Notes under the pieces: model-generated
The model's database searches: none
Seen by the model: only the letters and a program-made list of their open reading frames with translations
What the model was told of the DNA's origin: nothing
Part shown: positions 5,531 through 13,194 of the stretch, one piece after another
Layout: each line of letters begins with the position of its first letter
Numbering within the stretch: position 1 is the stretch's first letter
Position numbers and translations under genes: made by a program
From: Anammoximicrobium sp032229885
GTDB taxonomy: Bacteria > Planctomycetota > Planctomycetia > Pirellulales > Pirellulaceae
Direction of reading: 5' to 3'
Assembly: GCA_032229885.1 (NCBI GenBank)
Contig: JAVYAJ010000149.1
Span: forward strand, 1-13,877
DNA: 13,877 nucleotides

Positions 5531-7423
5531 ATGAAGACTTCATACGTTACGGTACGGGTGCTCGCGGCAGTGTCGCTGGGAGCGTTGCTGGCGGGGTGCG
5601 CAGCCAAAGAAAGCGGCGGGCCACAGGCTGCCGCGCAGGGCAGCTTGGCGGAACGCAGTTTTGTGGCGCCTGGCGAGTTGGATGAATACTATCTGTTCTA
5701 TTCCGGGGGTCACGCGGGTGACGTTCGGGTGGCGGGGCTCCCGTCCCTGCGGCACATCAAGACCATTCCCGTGTTCAGCCTCAATTCGGCTTACGGCTAT
5801 GGCTACGACGATGAATCTCGGGAAATGCTCGGCGATTTCACGTGGGGCGACGCGCATCATCCCGCCCTGTCCCAGACCGACGGCGATCGAGATGGCCGCT
5901 GGCTATTCATCAACGACAATGCCAACAATCGTGTGGCCCGCATCGATCTGCGCGATTTCAAGACCAAGCAAATCCTCGGTCCGATCCCCAACACGTCCGG
6001 AAATCACGGCTCGTCGTTCGTGACCGAGAACACCGAGTACATCATCGGCGGCTCGCGGTTTGCCACCCCGTTGCCGCGCGGCGCGGTAGCGCCGTTGAAG
6101 GATTACGCGCAGCGGTACAACGGCGTCTTCACGGCCATCTCCGTCGATCCCGAGACGGGCGAGATGAAAGTGGCTTGGCAGATCAAGACTCCGCCGTTCC
6201 ATTGGGATCTGTCATCTACGGGCAAAGGTCCCAGTTCGGGCTGGTTCTTCTTCACTTCCTACAACTCGGAGATGGCCCACGAGCGATTCGAAGTCGGCGC
6301 AAGCCAGGCTGAATACGACATGGCCGCGTTCGTCAACTGGCGGCGAGCGGAAGAAGTGGTGAAGGAAGGCAAGACCGAGACTATCGATGGCGTGCCGGTG
6401 ATCGATCCGACGAAGGCCGAAGGCGTGTTGTACTTTGTCCCCGTCGCCAAATCGCCGCACGGGATCGATGTAGATCCGAGCGGCCAGTGGGTCATCGCTA
6501 GCGGCAAGCTCGAGCCTTCGGTAACGGTCTTCAACTTTGAGAAGTTTCTCAAGGCGGTCGAGGCCAAGGAGTTCGACGAGCCGAAAGCCGGGATACCTGT
6601 CGTGCGTCACGCCAGTGTCGTGGAAGGCTACGTCCCGGTAGGCATGGGGCCGCTGCACACGCAGTTCGATGCCCAAGGGCACGGCTACACAACGTTGTTC
6701 ATCGACTCGAAGGTCGCCAAGTTCCGCTTGCCGCCCTGGTCGGATGAAGACAAGCAGAACATGGAAAAGACCGTGGTCGATCGGATCGACGTGTACATCA
6801 ATCCCGGGCACTTGGTGATCGGCGGCAGCGACACGAAGCATCCGGACGGCAAGTGGCTGGTGTCGATGAACAAGCAGTCCGTGGGGCGGCACATCAGCAC
6901 TGGACCACAAAACCCCGAGACCAGCCAGCTTATCGACATCACGGGTGAGAAGATGGTGATGGTGGCCGAGTCGTTCACCGACAAGGAACCGCACTTTGCG
7001 CAGATCATCCCCGTGAGCAAGATCAAACCGGTGCGAATCTATCGCCGCTCGGAGAACAAGCATCCGCATCAGGTGTGGTCCGAAGAAGAGGCTTTTGTCA
7101 AACGAGACGGCAACGTCGTGGATGTGGGAATGCAGGCCCAGCGAAGCTTCTTTGCGCCCAGCAATCTCGAGTTTCGCCACGGCGACACAGTTCGGTTCCA
7201 CGTCACGAACACGGAGCAATCCTATGGGATCAGCCACGGGTTTGGCGTCAATGGCTACAATGTCAACGTGGACGTCGATCCGGGCGAGACCCGCACGGTG
7301 ACGGTCAAGATGGACAAGACAGGGGTGTTTCCGTTTTACTGCACGGTATTCTGCTCGGCCCTACACCAGGAGATGCAAGGATACTTTGTAGTCTATCCCG
7401 AGAACGAGTTTCCTGGCAATTGA
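5531..7423 (+). CDS. nosZ: Nitrous-oxide reductase, clade II (Sec-type), predicted lipoprotein
   Basis: NosZ reduces N2O to N2 outside the cytoplasmic membrane, using the tetranuclear CuZ site and the binuclear CuA site. The 630-residue product has all seven CuZ histidines: H109 and H110 (DAHHP), H159 (GNHG), H310 (SPHG), H376 (GPLHT), H427 (NPGH) and H488 (EPHF). The C-terminal cupredoxin domain carries CuA: H569 (ISHG), then C604, C608, H612 and M615 in YCTVFCSALHQEM. Val606 stands where clade I enzymes have Trp; that residue binds through its backbone carbonyl. The N-terminus lacks a twin-arginine motif and has a Sec signal with lipobox LAGC (C23), which marks clade II and predicts a lipid anchor. 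The start at 5531 begins the signal peptide; an in-frame upstream ATG at 5384 would bury it. Only a weak GAAGAG site precedes it. nosB follows after 192 bases. Confidence 0.98.
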   Translation: MKTSYVTVRVLAAVSLGALLAGCAAKESGGPQAAAQGSLAERSFVAPGELDEYYLFYSGGHAGDVRVAGLPSLRHIKTIPVFSLNSAYGYGYDDESREMLGDFTWGDAHHPALSQTDGDRDGRWLFINDNANNRVARIDLRDFKTKQILGPIPNTSGNHGSSFVTENTEYIIGGSRFATPLPRGAVAPLKDYAQRYNGVFTAISVDPETGEMKVAWQIKTPPFHWDLSSTGKGPSSGWFFFTSYNSEMAHERFEVGASQAEYDMAAFVNWRRAEEVVKEGKTETIDGVPVIDPTKAEGVLYFVPVAKSPHGIDVDPSGQWVIASGKLEPSVTVFNFEKFLKAVEAKEFDEPKAGIPVVRHASVVEGYVPVGMGPLHTQFDAQGHGYTTLFIDSKVAKFRLPPWSDEDKQNMEKTVVDRIDVYINPGHLVIGGSDTKHPDGKWLVSMNKQSVGRHISTGPQNPETSQLIDITGEKMVMVAESFTDKEPHFAQIIPVSKIKPVRIYRRSENKHPHQVWSEEEAFVKRDGNVVDVGMQAQRSFFAPSNLEFRHGDTVRFHVTNTEQSYGISHGFGVNGYNVNVDVDPGETRTVTVKMDKTGVFPFYCTVFCSALHQEMQGYFVVYPENEFPGN

Positions 7424-7424
7424 T

Positions 7425-7438
7425 GGGAATTCGTTCCC
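7425..7438 (+). other. Short UUCG hairpin just after nosZ
   Basis: GGGAA-TTCG-TTCCC can form a 5-base stem capped by a UUCG tetraloop, one base after the nosZ stop codon. There is no T-run, only GGGGAAAAA a few bases on. It may stabilise or partly terminate the abundant nosZ message before the lower-expressed accessory genes. This is inference from a small structure. Confidence 0.35.
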
Positions 7439-7615
7439 GGATGGGGAAAAACTCGCGTCGGGCGGCTCGGAATCGGACCGCGTAGGGCAGACGTCGTTTA
7501 CCCTCGCCACGCGAGCGTTGTCGTTCGTACGGCCAATCCCGCTCACGAATCGGACGCGCAGCCAGTAGGCCAGCCGCGGGTCGTCCGGGCGTCCAACGAC
7601 GAAGGAGATGCGACA

Positions 7616-8275
7616 ATGAGACGCGCGCTTAGTCAAGCTTTGCAATGGAACGAGCGATTCCTCCACAAGCGGCTCGGCGCGCTATCGCGGCTGTGGATTT
7701 TGGCGGCCACCGCCTGCCTCGTGTTCAGTTTCTTCTTTCCGTTGTGGCACATTAACCTCGTTGCGCCGCAATATCCCGAAGGACTCGATCTGTGGATCTA
7801 CAGCTATCAGATCAGCGCGGGCAACGAAGGCCAGGATTTGGAGGAGATCAACATCCTGAATCACTACATCGGAATGCGGCGGCTGGAACGGGCGGATTTT
7901 GTCGAGATGACGGCCATCCCGTTTGCGCTGGGGCTGTTCGTGTTGATCGGCCTCCGCAGTGTCGTGTTTGGCCTGATGAGCCAGCTCGTTGATTTGATCG
8001 TGTTGTATCTCTATTTCTGCTTGTTTTCGGGCGCCGGGTTCATCTATCGGATGTACTCCTACGGCCATCACCTCGACCCCAAAGCGCCGATCAATCCCGA
8101 GCCGTTTTGGCCGGCCTTGTTCGGCACCAAGCAGATCGCCAACATGACGCAGACCAGCCTGCCGTCGGGGGCAAGCTACCTGTTGATGGCGGCATTGGCC
8201 TTCATGCTGTTGGCGATGATCCAGTCCTGGCGTCAGCAGCCGTTCTACGATTCGTCGGGCGGAGCGACGCCATGA
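7616..8275 (+). CDS. nosB: NosB-like integral membrane protein of clade II nos clusters
   Basis: This 219-residue membrane protein lies between nosZ and nosD, the position of nosB in clade II clusters such as that of Wolinella. Four hydrophobic segments are seen (about 27-45, 100-118, 121-142, 187-203). A polar loop after the first contains an INILNHYIGM motif (78-87), and a second loop has YGHHLDPKAPINPEPFWP (149-166). The His, Met and conserved Asn-His-Tyr residues face the same loop side. The role of NosB is not established; suggestions include NosZ maturation or electron supply. A strong AAGGAG at 7602-7607, 8 bases before the ATG, fixes the start. The stop overlaps the nosD start (ATGA at 8272-8275), indicating translational coupling. 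The name rests on position and general features, not a diagnostic catalytic motif. Confidence 0.72.
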   Translation: MRRALSQALQWNERFLHKRLGALSRLWILAATACLVFSFFFPLWHINLVAPQYPEGLDLWIYSYQISAGNEGQDLEEINILNHYIGMRRLERADFVEMTAIPFALGLFVLIGLRSVVFGLMSQLVDLIVLYLYFCLFSGAGFIYRMYSYGHHLDPKAPINPEPFWPALFGTKQIANMTQTSLPSGASYLLMAALAFMLLAMIQSWRQQPFYDSSGGATP

Positions 8276-9675
8276 TTCGACCTTGGCGCGATCGCCGCGC
8301 CGCTGTCGTGAGCGCGTGGCTCGTCGCGGCGTGGTCTCTGGGCTCGATCGCGGCCGGATCGGCGCAGCCAGCATCCGACGGGGCGCTGGCCGCCATCCCC
8401 GAAGACGCCGCCTGCGCGATCCCGGGACGAACCGTGCGCGTGCTGCCGACCCAGTCGCTGCAGGCGGCCATCGACGCGGCGCGCGACGACGACGTGTTGA
8501 TCCTTGCCCCGGGCATACACCACGGGCCGATCGTTGTGTCGCGCCCCGTGGCGATCCGCGGCGAACCGGGCGCGCAGGTGGTCGGCGCAGGTCGGGGCAG
8601 CGTCGTGACGGTGACGGCCGTCGGGGCGGACATCGGTGCGTTTGAGGTTCTCGGTTCAGGCCGCGATCTGTCGCGCGAGGACGCCGCGGTGCTGGTGCTG
8701 GCCGACAAGGTTCGCGTGGCGCGTCTGGTGATGCAACAGAACCTTCACGGGATCTATGTCCGCGGGGCGAAATCAGCCCGACTCGTCCGCAATCACGTGA
8801 TCGGGCTGGCTGCGGCCGAGGCGCAACCGGCGGTCACCGGCGCCGAACGGATGCTTCGGGCGGACGCCATCCATCACAGCCCTCCCGGCACGCAAACCTT
8901 GATGGGCAACGGAATCCACCTGTGGAACGCCAGCGGCGCCGTTGTCTCGAACAACCATATCGAACGCGTTCGCGACGGCATTTATGTCGCACATACGGAC
9001 CGGGCGACGTTCCGGGGCAACCGAGTGCATCACTCGCGCTACGGCATCCACTACATGTATTCGGACAACAACGTCCTCGAAAAAAACGAGCTGTGGCGCA
9101 ACGTGGCCGGCGCGGCATTGATGTTTTCCCGCAACTTGCACGTGAAACGCAATCTATTCCGCGATCACAGCGGATTTCGCGCCTACGGGCTGCTGCTCCA
9201 GGACGTCGATACGTCGACATTCCTGGACAACGATATTTATGGCAATCTGGCCGGTCTGCGGTTGCAAGGCTGTAGCTCGAACACGTGTCGACGGAACACG
9301 ATCGTCGGCAACCTCACGGGGATCATCCTGGACAGTTCGTCGATGGACAACGTGTTTACGACGAATCGCGTAGGGCCGAATCTGCGTCAAATCGAGCTCA
9401 CAGGCCCGCCGCCGCCCACCAGTTGGTCCGAGGATTCGATCGGCAACTATTGGTCCAGCGCGTTGCCATTGGATCTGGCCGGCAAAGGCGTTTCGGCGTG
9501 GCCCCACCACGAGGTTGACTTGATCGCCGGAAGGCGCGAGACCTTTCCGTTGACCGTTCTGCTGATGGGCAGCGCGGGCATTAAGGCCGTCGAGTGGGCC
9601 GTGAGCCATGCGCCCGTGCCGGGCATGCGTTACATCACCGATCCCCACCCGTTGACGCGTGAGCGAGCCGAATGA
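8272..9675 (+). CDS. nosD: NosD, periplasmic beta-helix copper-site maturation protein
   Basis: NosD works with the NosFY ABC transporter in assembling the CuZ centre of NosZ. The 467-residue product has an N-terminal export signal (Arg-rich start, hydrophobic 11-30, AQP near 31-33). A long right-handed beta-helix (about 55-400) follows, made of CASH/PbH1-type rungs with recurring GI-Y/H, NxI and N-G-L/I patterns (for example HGIYVRGAKSARLVRNHV, DGIYVAHTDRATFRGNRV, YGIHYMYSDNNVLEKNEL). The GNYW motif at 391-394 and the ITDPHPL ending match NosD; the usual Asp-rich run after GNYW is altered here. The ATG at 8272 overlaps the nosB stop. An in-frame start 165 bases upstream would lie within nosB and destroy the signal peptide. 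The stop overlaps the nosF start by 4 bases. Confidence 0.94.
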   Translation: MIRPWRDRRAAVVSAWLVAAWSLGSIAAGSAQPASDGALAAIPEDAACAIPGRTVRVLPTQSLQAAIDAARDDDVLILAPGIHHGPIVVSRPVAIRGEPGAQVVGAGRGSVVTVTAVGADIGAFEVLGSGRDLSREDAAVLVLADKVRVARLVMQQNLHGIYVRGAKSARLVRNHVIGLAAAEAQPAVTGAERMLRADAIHHSPPGTQTLMGNGIHLWNASGAVVSNNHIERVRDGIYVAHTDRATFRGNRVHHSRYGIHYMYSDNNVLEKNELWRNVAGAALMFSRNLHVKRNLFRDHSGFRAYGLLLQDVDTSTFLDNDIYGNLAGLRLQGCSSNTCRRNTIVGNLTGIILDSSSMDNVFTTNRVGPNLRQIELTGPPPPTSWSEDSIGNYWSSALPLDLAGKGVSAWPHHEVDLIAGRRETFPLTVLLMGSAGIKAVEWAVSHAPVPGMRYITDPHPLTRERAE

Positions 9676-10334
9676 TCGAAGTTCGCGATCTAAGCAAATC
9701 CTACGGCACGAGGACGATCCTCAACGGCGTGTCGCTGAGGATTTCGCCGGGCGAATGCGTGGTTCTGACTGGCGAGAACGGCAGCGGCAAAACCACGCTC
9801 TTGCACGTGCTCGTCGGGCTGCGCCGCGCAAGCGGCGGCCAAGTCGTCTGGAAAGGCCGGACGCTGTCGGGCGCCAGCCACCGGGCATGGCGCGAAGCGC
9901 GGATGGCCTGGGGCTTTCTGCCCCAAAGCGTGTGGCTGCCGCCGGGAACGCAGGTCGGCCGGTTGCTGAAGTACCACGCCCGGCTGCGCGGCCGGAAACT
10001 TGAATCCGCCCACCGCTGGCTGGATCGCGTTGGTTTGTCAGGCACGGAACGCCAACCCGTAGATGCCCTGTCGGGAGGAATGCAGCAGCGGTTGGGGATT
10101 GCGTTAGCCTTGTTCTTCGAGCCAGAACTGATCGTCATGGACGAGCCTGCCAGCAATCTGGATCCCGGTTGGCGCGGCCATCTGACCGAATGGGCCCGCG
10201 AGCACGCCCGCCGCGGCGCCGCGATCCTGGTCACCAGCCAGCTTCACGAGTCGTGGGGCTCCGACGTCCGCCAATGCCACTGCGCCGGGGGCCAGATCGT
10301 CGAGAACGCGTCCGCGCGGGAGGTGGCTCGGTGA
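9672..10334 (+). CDS. nosF: NosF, ABC transporter ATPase, short and with Gln at the H-switch
   Basis: This cytoplasmic ATPase drives the NosFYD maturation complex. The motifs are in order: Walker A GENGSGKT (34-41), Q-loop Q85, signature LSGGMQQ (133-139), Walker B LIVMDEP with catalytic E158 (153-159), and D-loop SNLD (161-164). The switch residue, normally His about 30 residues after the Walker B Glu (SSH or TSH), is Q190 in ILVTSQLHE; a His is present only two residues later (H192). The protein is 220 residues, while clade I NosF is about 300, so the C-terminal extension is missing. An unusual CHC (202-204) stands near the end. Both ends overlap neighbours by 4 bases (ATGA with nosD, GTGA with nosY), so translation is probably coupled. 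Confidence 0.93.
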   Translation: MIEVRDLSKSYGTRTILNGVSLRISPGECVVLTGENGSGKTTLLHVLVGLRRASGGQVVWKGRTLSGASHRAWREARMAWGFLPQSVWLPPGTQVGRLLKYHARLRGRKLESAHRWLDRVGLSGTERQPVDALSGGMQQRLGIALALFFEPELIVMDEPASNLDPGWRGHLTEWAREHARRGAAILVTSQLHESWGSDVRQCHCAGGQIVENASAREVAR

Positions 10335-11098
10335 ATCGTGTCCTGACCGTCTCGATGTGGGACTTGGCGCAGGGTCTGCAGAATCGTTTTTTGCAGATCT
10401 TTGCGCTGGCCTGTGTCATGGGAGGCTCGGCGCTGCTGGCCGCGTCGCCCGAACAGCATACCTTGCCCTTGGTGCTGATCCAGGCCATCCTGTTCTTCGG
10501 TTCGTTGTCGGGATGCCTTGTCGGCTGGAGCAGCGGCCAGCAGGTCCGCGCGCAGGGCGCGTTTTTCTTTGCCCAGCCACTAGGCGCCGGCGAATTGTTG
10601 TTGGGCAAACTGCTGGGCACCGGCGGCTGGTGCCTCCTGCTCTTGCTGCTGTTCATCGGCCCGGCGATGTTGCGCGCCGGCCTGACGCAGACGCTGCTGG
10701 GGCTGCTGGGGTTGAGCGTCGGGTTTTTACTGGTTTGTGTGCTCGCCGGCCTGCTGCTGGGATTGCTCCTGCCACCCGTGTCGGGACTGCTAGCCGTGCT
10801 GCTGGCCTGGGCCGTGTCCGTCGCAGGCTGGGAGCTCGGCTTATTGGTGCTCGGCAAGACCGCCTGGATCGAGCAGATGCCCGCGCTGTTCGTGGGGCTG
10901 CTGCTGATCAACCCCGCTGGCGCGTATCGAGTCGCTGCGTTGATCGGGCTGGATTCGATTCCGTTCGACGCAACGGAGTTGGAGACCGGTCGACTGGTGT
11001 TTCAGCATATCAAGTTGTTTGCGACTGCCATCTTCGCCGCGTGGCTGGCAGTCCTTTTCATCACGGCGCGGTGGCGGTTAGGCCGGCAGCAGTTTTGA
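10331..11098 (+). CDS. nosY: NosY, membrane permease of the Nos ABC transporter
   Basis: This is the membrane partner of NosF, linking cytoplasmic ATP hydrolysis to periplasmic NosD in CuZ assembly. The 255-residue product has about six transmembrane segments (about 22-38, 47-65, 98-118, 122-148, 150-176, 230-247). It has the NosY-type motif NPAGAYRVAAL (194-204) before the last segment. The long Leu-rich runs are typical of ABC-2 type permeases. The start is taken as GTG at 10331, overlapping the nosF stop in GTGA with GGAGG just upstream (10319-10323). The next in-frame ATG (10355) would trim eight residues and is possible. A GC-rich hairpin follows within the 61-base gap to the CusF-SCO gene. 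Confidence 0.92.
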   Translation: MNRVLTVSMWDLAQGLQNRFLQIFALACVMGGSALLAASPEQHTLPLVLIQAILFFGSLSGCLVGWSSGQQVRAQGAFFFAQPLGAGELLLGKLLGTGGWCLLLLLLFIGPAMLRAGLTQTLLGLLGLSVGFLLVCVLAGLLLGLLLPPVSGLLAVLLAWAVSVAGWELGLLVLGKTAWIEQMPALFVGLLLINPAGAYRVAALIGLDSIPFDATELETGRLVFQHIKLFATAIFAAWLAVLFITARWRLGRQQF

Positions 11099-11102
11099 TC
11101 GC

Positions 11103-11119
11103 GCGGCGCGGCGCGCCGC
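11103..11119. other. GC-rich hairpin between nosY and the CusF-SCO gene
   Basis: GCGGCGC (11103-11109) pairs with GCGCCGC (11113-11119) around a GGC loop, five bases after the nosY stop. No T-run follows, so strong termination is unlikely. It could lower read-through or protect the upstream message. Confidence 0.4.
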
Positions 11120-11159
11120 AGTCTGACGGCTTTGTCTGCAGGGACAGGAGCGTACGACG

Positions 11160-12062
11160 ATGACTGGTGATCGTGTTCGAACCAGGCGGTGGTTTCGTCC
11201 GGTGCTGATGGTGACGGTGTGTGTGGCTCTGGGTTGGTACATCGGCAGCCGCAGCGGTCAGACGCCCGATGCGGAGACGTCTGCGCCGGGCGAGAGCAGC
11301 TTTACGGTCTATCGCAACATCGGCGCCCAAATCGTGCGTCTCGACCCGGAGGTCAATTCCATCACCGTCGATCACGAGGAAATCCCTGGATTCATGCGAG
11401 CCATGGTGATGGACCTGAAGGTGGACTCGTCGGTCAAGCTGGCCAGCTTCAAGCCCGGGGACGCGATTCGTTTCGACCTAGCCCGTGTCAACGGAGTCTA
11501 TCAGATCGTGTACATCCGCCCCGCCTCCCCCAACGAGGAAACGGTGGATTCCACCGCGGCGGCCGTTCCCGCCGAACCGCCGTTGGAGCGCGGCGATCTG
11601 GTGCCCGACATCGAGTTGATCAACGCCAAGGGCGAGCCTTTTCGGCTCCGCGCGATGGCGCCGCGTCGCAAAGTCATTACGTTCTTCTATGCTCGCTGTC
11701 CGCTGAAGGACTTTTGTCCCGCACAGGCCGAGCGTCTGGCCGAACTGCAAAAGTTCCTAGCCAGCAGCGGCAGCGACGTGCACCTGTTGAGTCTGACGCT
11801 CGACGGCGAACACGACGGGCCTGACATCTTGTCCGGCTATGCTGAACGGTTCGGCGCCGACCCGGCCCGCTGGACTCTGGCCGGCAGCAAACACCCGGAA
11901 CAGATTCGAAGTTTTGCCGACCGCGCCGGCGGCGAGGTCCGCAAGCACGCCGACGGCAAATCGATCGATCACGCGCTGATTGCGGTGCGCGTAGACGGCG
12001 ACCGCATCGTCGACCGCGTGTATGGGCTGGCGGCGATCGAAAAGCTGCTGCGGCAGATGTGA
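11160..12062 (+). CDS. CusF-domain / SCO1-SenC fusion copper chaperone
   Basis: This is a predicted membrane-anchored periplasmic copper chaperone of 300 residues. An N-terminal anchor or signal (11-29) is followed by a CusF-type small beta-barrel domain (about 49-120). Its copper motif is HEEIPGFMRAMVMDL: H72, M82 and M84 match CusF His and Met ligands, and no Trp is present. A Pro/Ala linker (about 122-142) leads to a thioredoxin-like SCO domain (about 145-300). The SCO motif is CPLKDFC (C180, C186), a CxxxxxC spacing in place of the usual CxxxC. The distal copper His is H271 in IDHALI. SCO proteins load copper into CuA sites. Next to nosZ, and without nosL in the window, the likely client is NosZ CuA, although a cytochrome oxidase elsewhere is possible. 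GGACAGGAG (11142-11150) supports the start. Confidence 0.9.
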   Translation: MTGDRVRTRRWFRPVLMVTVCVALGWYIGSRSGQTPDAETSAPGESSFTVYRNIGAQIVRLDPEVNSITVDHEEIPGFMRAMVMDLKVDSSVKLASFKPGDAIRFDLARVNGVYQIVYIRPASPNEETVDSTAAAVPAEPPLERGDLVPDIELINAKGEPFRLRAMAPRRKVITFFYARCPLKDFCPAQAERLAELQKFLASSGSDVHLLSLTLDGEHDGPDILSGYAERFGADPARWTLAGSKHPEQIRSFADRAGGEVRKHADGKSIDHALIAVRVDGDRIVDRVYGLAAIEKLLRQM

Positions 12063-12101
12063 GACGCCTTTCTCGGCCGCGTTTTGCGGGCGCCGACAAT
12101 C

Positions 12102-12139
12102 GCTGTCGCCACGCTGCGGCTGTCGCCACGCTGCAGCTG
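12102..12139. repeat. 17-bp tandem duplication
   Basis: The unit GCTGTCGCCACGCTGCG at 12102-12118 is repeated at 12119-12135 with one change (last G to A), and a few further bases continue the pattern. It lies in the 145-base gap between the CusF-SCO gene and the deaminase gene and has no coding role if the deaminase starts at 12208. Confidence 0.7.
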
Positions 12140-12207
12140 CCGACATGTCGAATCCGCGCCACGCCGCGTTTTTCACTACCGACGTTTTCCGCCACCCACG
12201 TTTTCCG

Positions 12208-12693
12208 ATGTCCACACGCGCAACCGCCGCCGACCTGCGTTACATGCGCGAGTGCATCGCGCTGGCCCGCGAAGCCCGCGCTTCGGGCGACCATCCGGTC
12301 GGCTCGCTCGTCGTTCGCAGCGACGTCGTTCTGGGGCGAGGGATCGAAAGCACGCGCCGCCTGCAGGATGTCACGGCGCACGCCGAGGTCGAAGCGTTGC
12401 GCGCCGCGTGCCGCGAAGTGGGGAACCTCGATCTGCGAGACGCAACGCTGTACACGACCGTCGAGCCGTGTTATTTGTGTTCCTACGCGATCCGCCAACT
12501 GCGCATCGCCCGCGTCGTCATCGGCCTCGCGTACCCTGCCGCGGGCGGCGTCTCGTCACGCCATCCGATTCTCAGCGACGCTCAGATCACCTGCTGGGAC
12601 GCCCCGCCGGAGATCATCACGGACGTCCTCTTGGACGAGTGCAATACGCTGGCCACCGCCACCGCTAGCACCAAGCCCCCAGCACCCGTCTAG
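12208..12693 (+). CDS. Zinc-dependent nucleoside/tRNA-adenosine deaminase family protein
   Basis: This cytosolic hydrolytic deaminase of the CDA/TadA superfamily has 161 residues. The zinc site is clear: HAE at 58-60 (H58 ligand, E60 proton shuttle) and PCYLC at 87-91 (C88, C91 ligands), followed by SYAIRQLRI, the TadA-like helix. DHPVGSLVV (28-36) is the substrate-pocket strand. It resembles nucleobase/nucleoside deaminases (guanine, cytosine or tRNA adenosine). The PCYLCSYA variant, where TadA has PCxMCAGA, argues against a firm TadA call, so the substrate is left open. The start at 12208 gives the normal N-terminal helix. An in-frame ATG at 12145 would add 21 residues; neither has a Shine-Dalgarno site. 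It follows the nos genes on the same strand after 145 bases but has no obvious link to denitrification. Confidence 0.87.
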   Translation: MSTRATAADLRYMRECIALAREARASGDHPVGSLVVRSDVVLGRGIESTRRLQDVTAHAEVEALRAACREVGNLDLRDATLYTTVEPCYLCSYAIRQLRIARVVIGLAYPAAGGVSSRHPILSDAQITCWDAPPEIITDVLLDECNTLATATASTKPPAPV

Positions 12694-12853
12694 CGCGTTG
12701 TCCAAGCGTAATCTTCGGGTTGTTGCCCGCGCCAACGTGCGGGATTGCCGCGGTCTGGAGACCACCGTCACCCTGGCCGGTTGAAAACTTGGTCTTGCCA
12801 CGTCGTGCGGGTAATGGTTGATATTATCGTTTTTGTTGCGCAGTTGCACGATT

Positions 12854-13194
12854 GGGCCGTGTCGGCACGCCCTGCCACCAAGCCAGCGATTAGGGTGGCA
12901 CGCCCCTGAGGCACGAAGGGCGTGCTGGGGTGGCGCACGACCCTGCCACCAGTCGTTCGGCTCATCTGGGCCGTATCGGCACGCCCTGCCACCAAGCCAG
13001 CCATTAGGGTGGCACGTCCCTGAGGCACAAAGGGCGTGCTGGGGTGGCGCACGACCCTGCCGCCAGTCGTTCGGCTCATCTGGGCCGTGTCGGCACGCCC
13101 TGCCACCAAGCCAGCCATTAGGGTGGCACGTCCCTGAGGCACGAAGGGCGTGCTGGGGTGGCGCGCGACCCTGCCGCCAGTCGTTCGGCTCATC
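12854..13194 (+). repeat. Three tandem copies of a 114-bp unit
   Basis: Copies start at GGGCCGT 12854, 12968 and 13082, giving an exact 114-base period. They differ at only a few positions, and copies 2 and 3 share changes not found in copy 1. Each unit contains the hairpin GCACGCCC-N12-GGGCGTGC (12898-12925 in copy 1); copies 2 and 3 change one C to T, which keeps a G-T pair. A second, competing stem TGCCACC/GGTGGCA (12873-12879 and 12894-12900) overlaps the first by three bases. The array is flanked by unique sequence. There are no spacers of CRISPR type. Confidence 0.92.

Noticed and set aside
4516..5607. A 363-codon minus-strand frame opposite the azurin gene
   Set aside because: It is antisense to the well-supported azurin-like gene and continues into nosZ. 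No ribosome-binding site or domain is seen; it is explained by GC-rich third positions.
6212..7237. A 341-codon minus-strand frame opposite nosZ
   Set aside because: It is antisense to a conserved gene with all copper ligands. The His/Asp/Leu-rich translation is typical of a GC shadow.
12854..13194. CRISPR array
   Set aside because: The units are contiguous and 114 bases long without unique spacers, and no cas gene is near.
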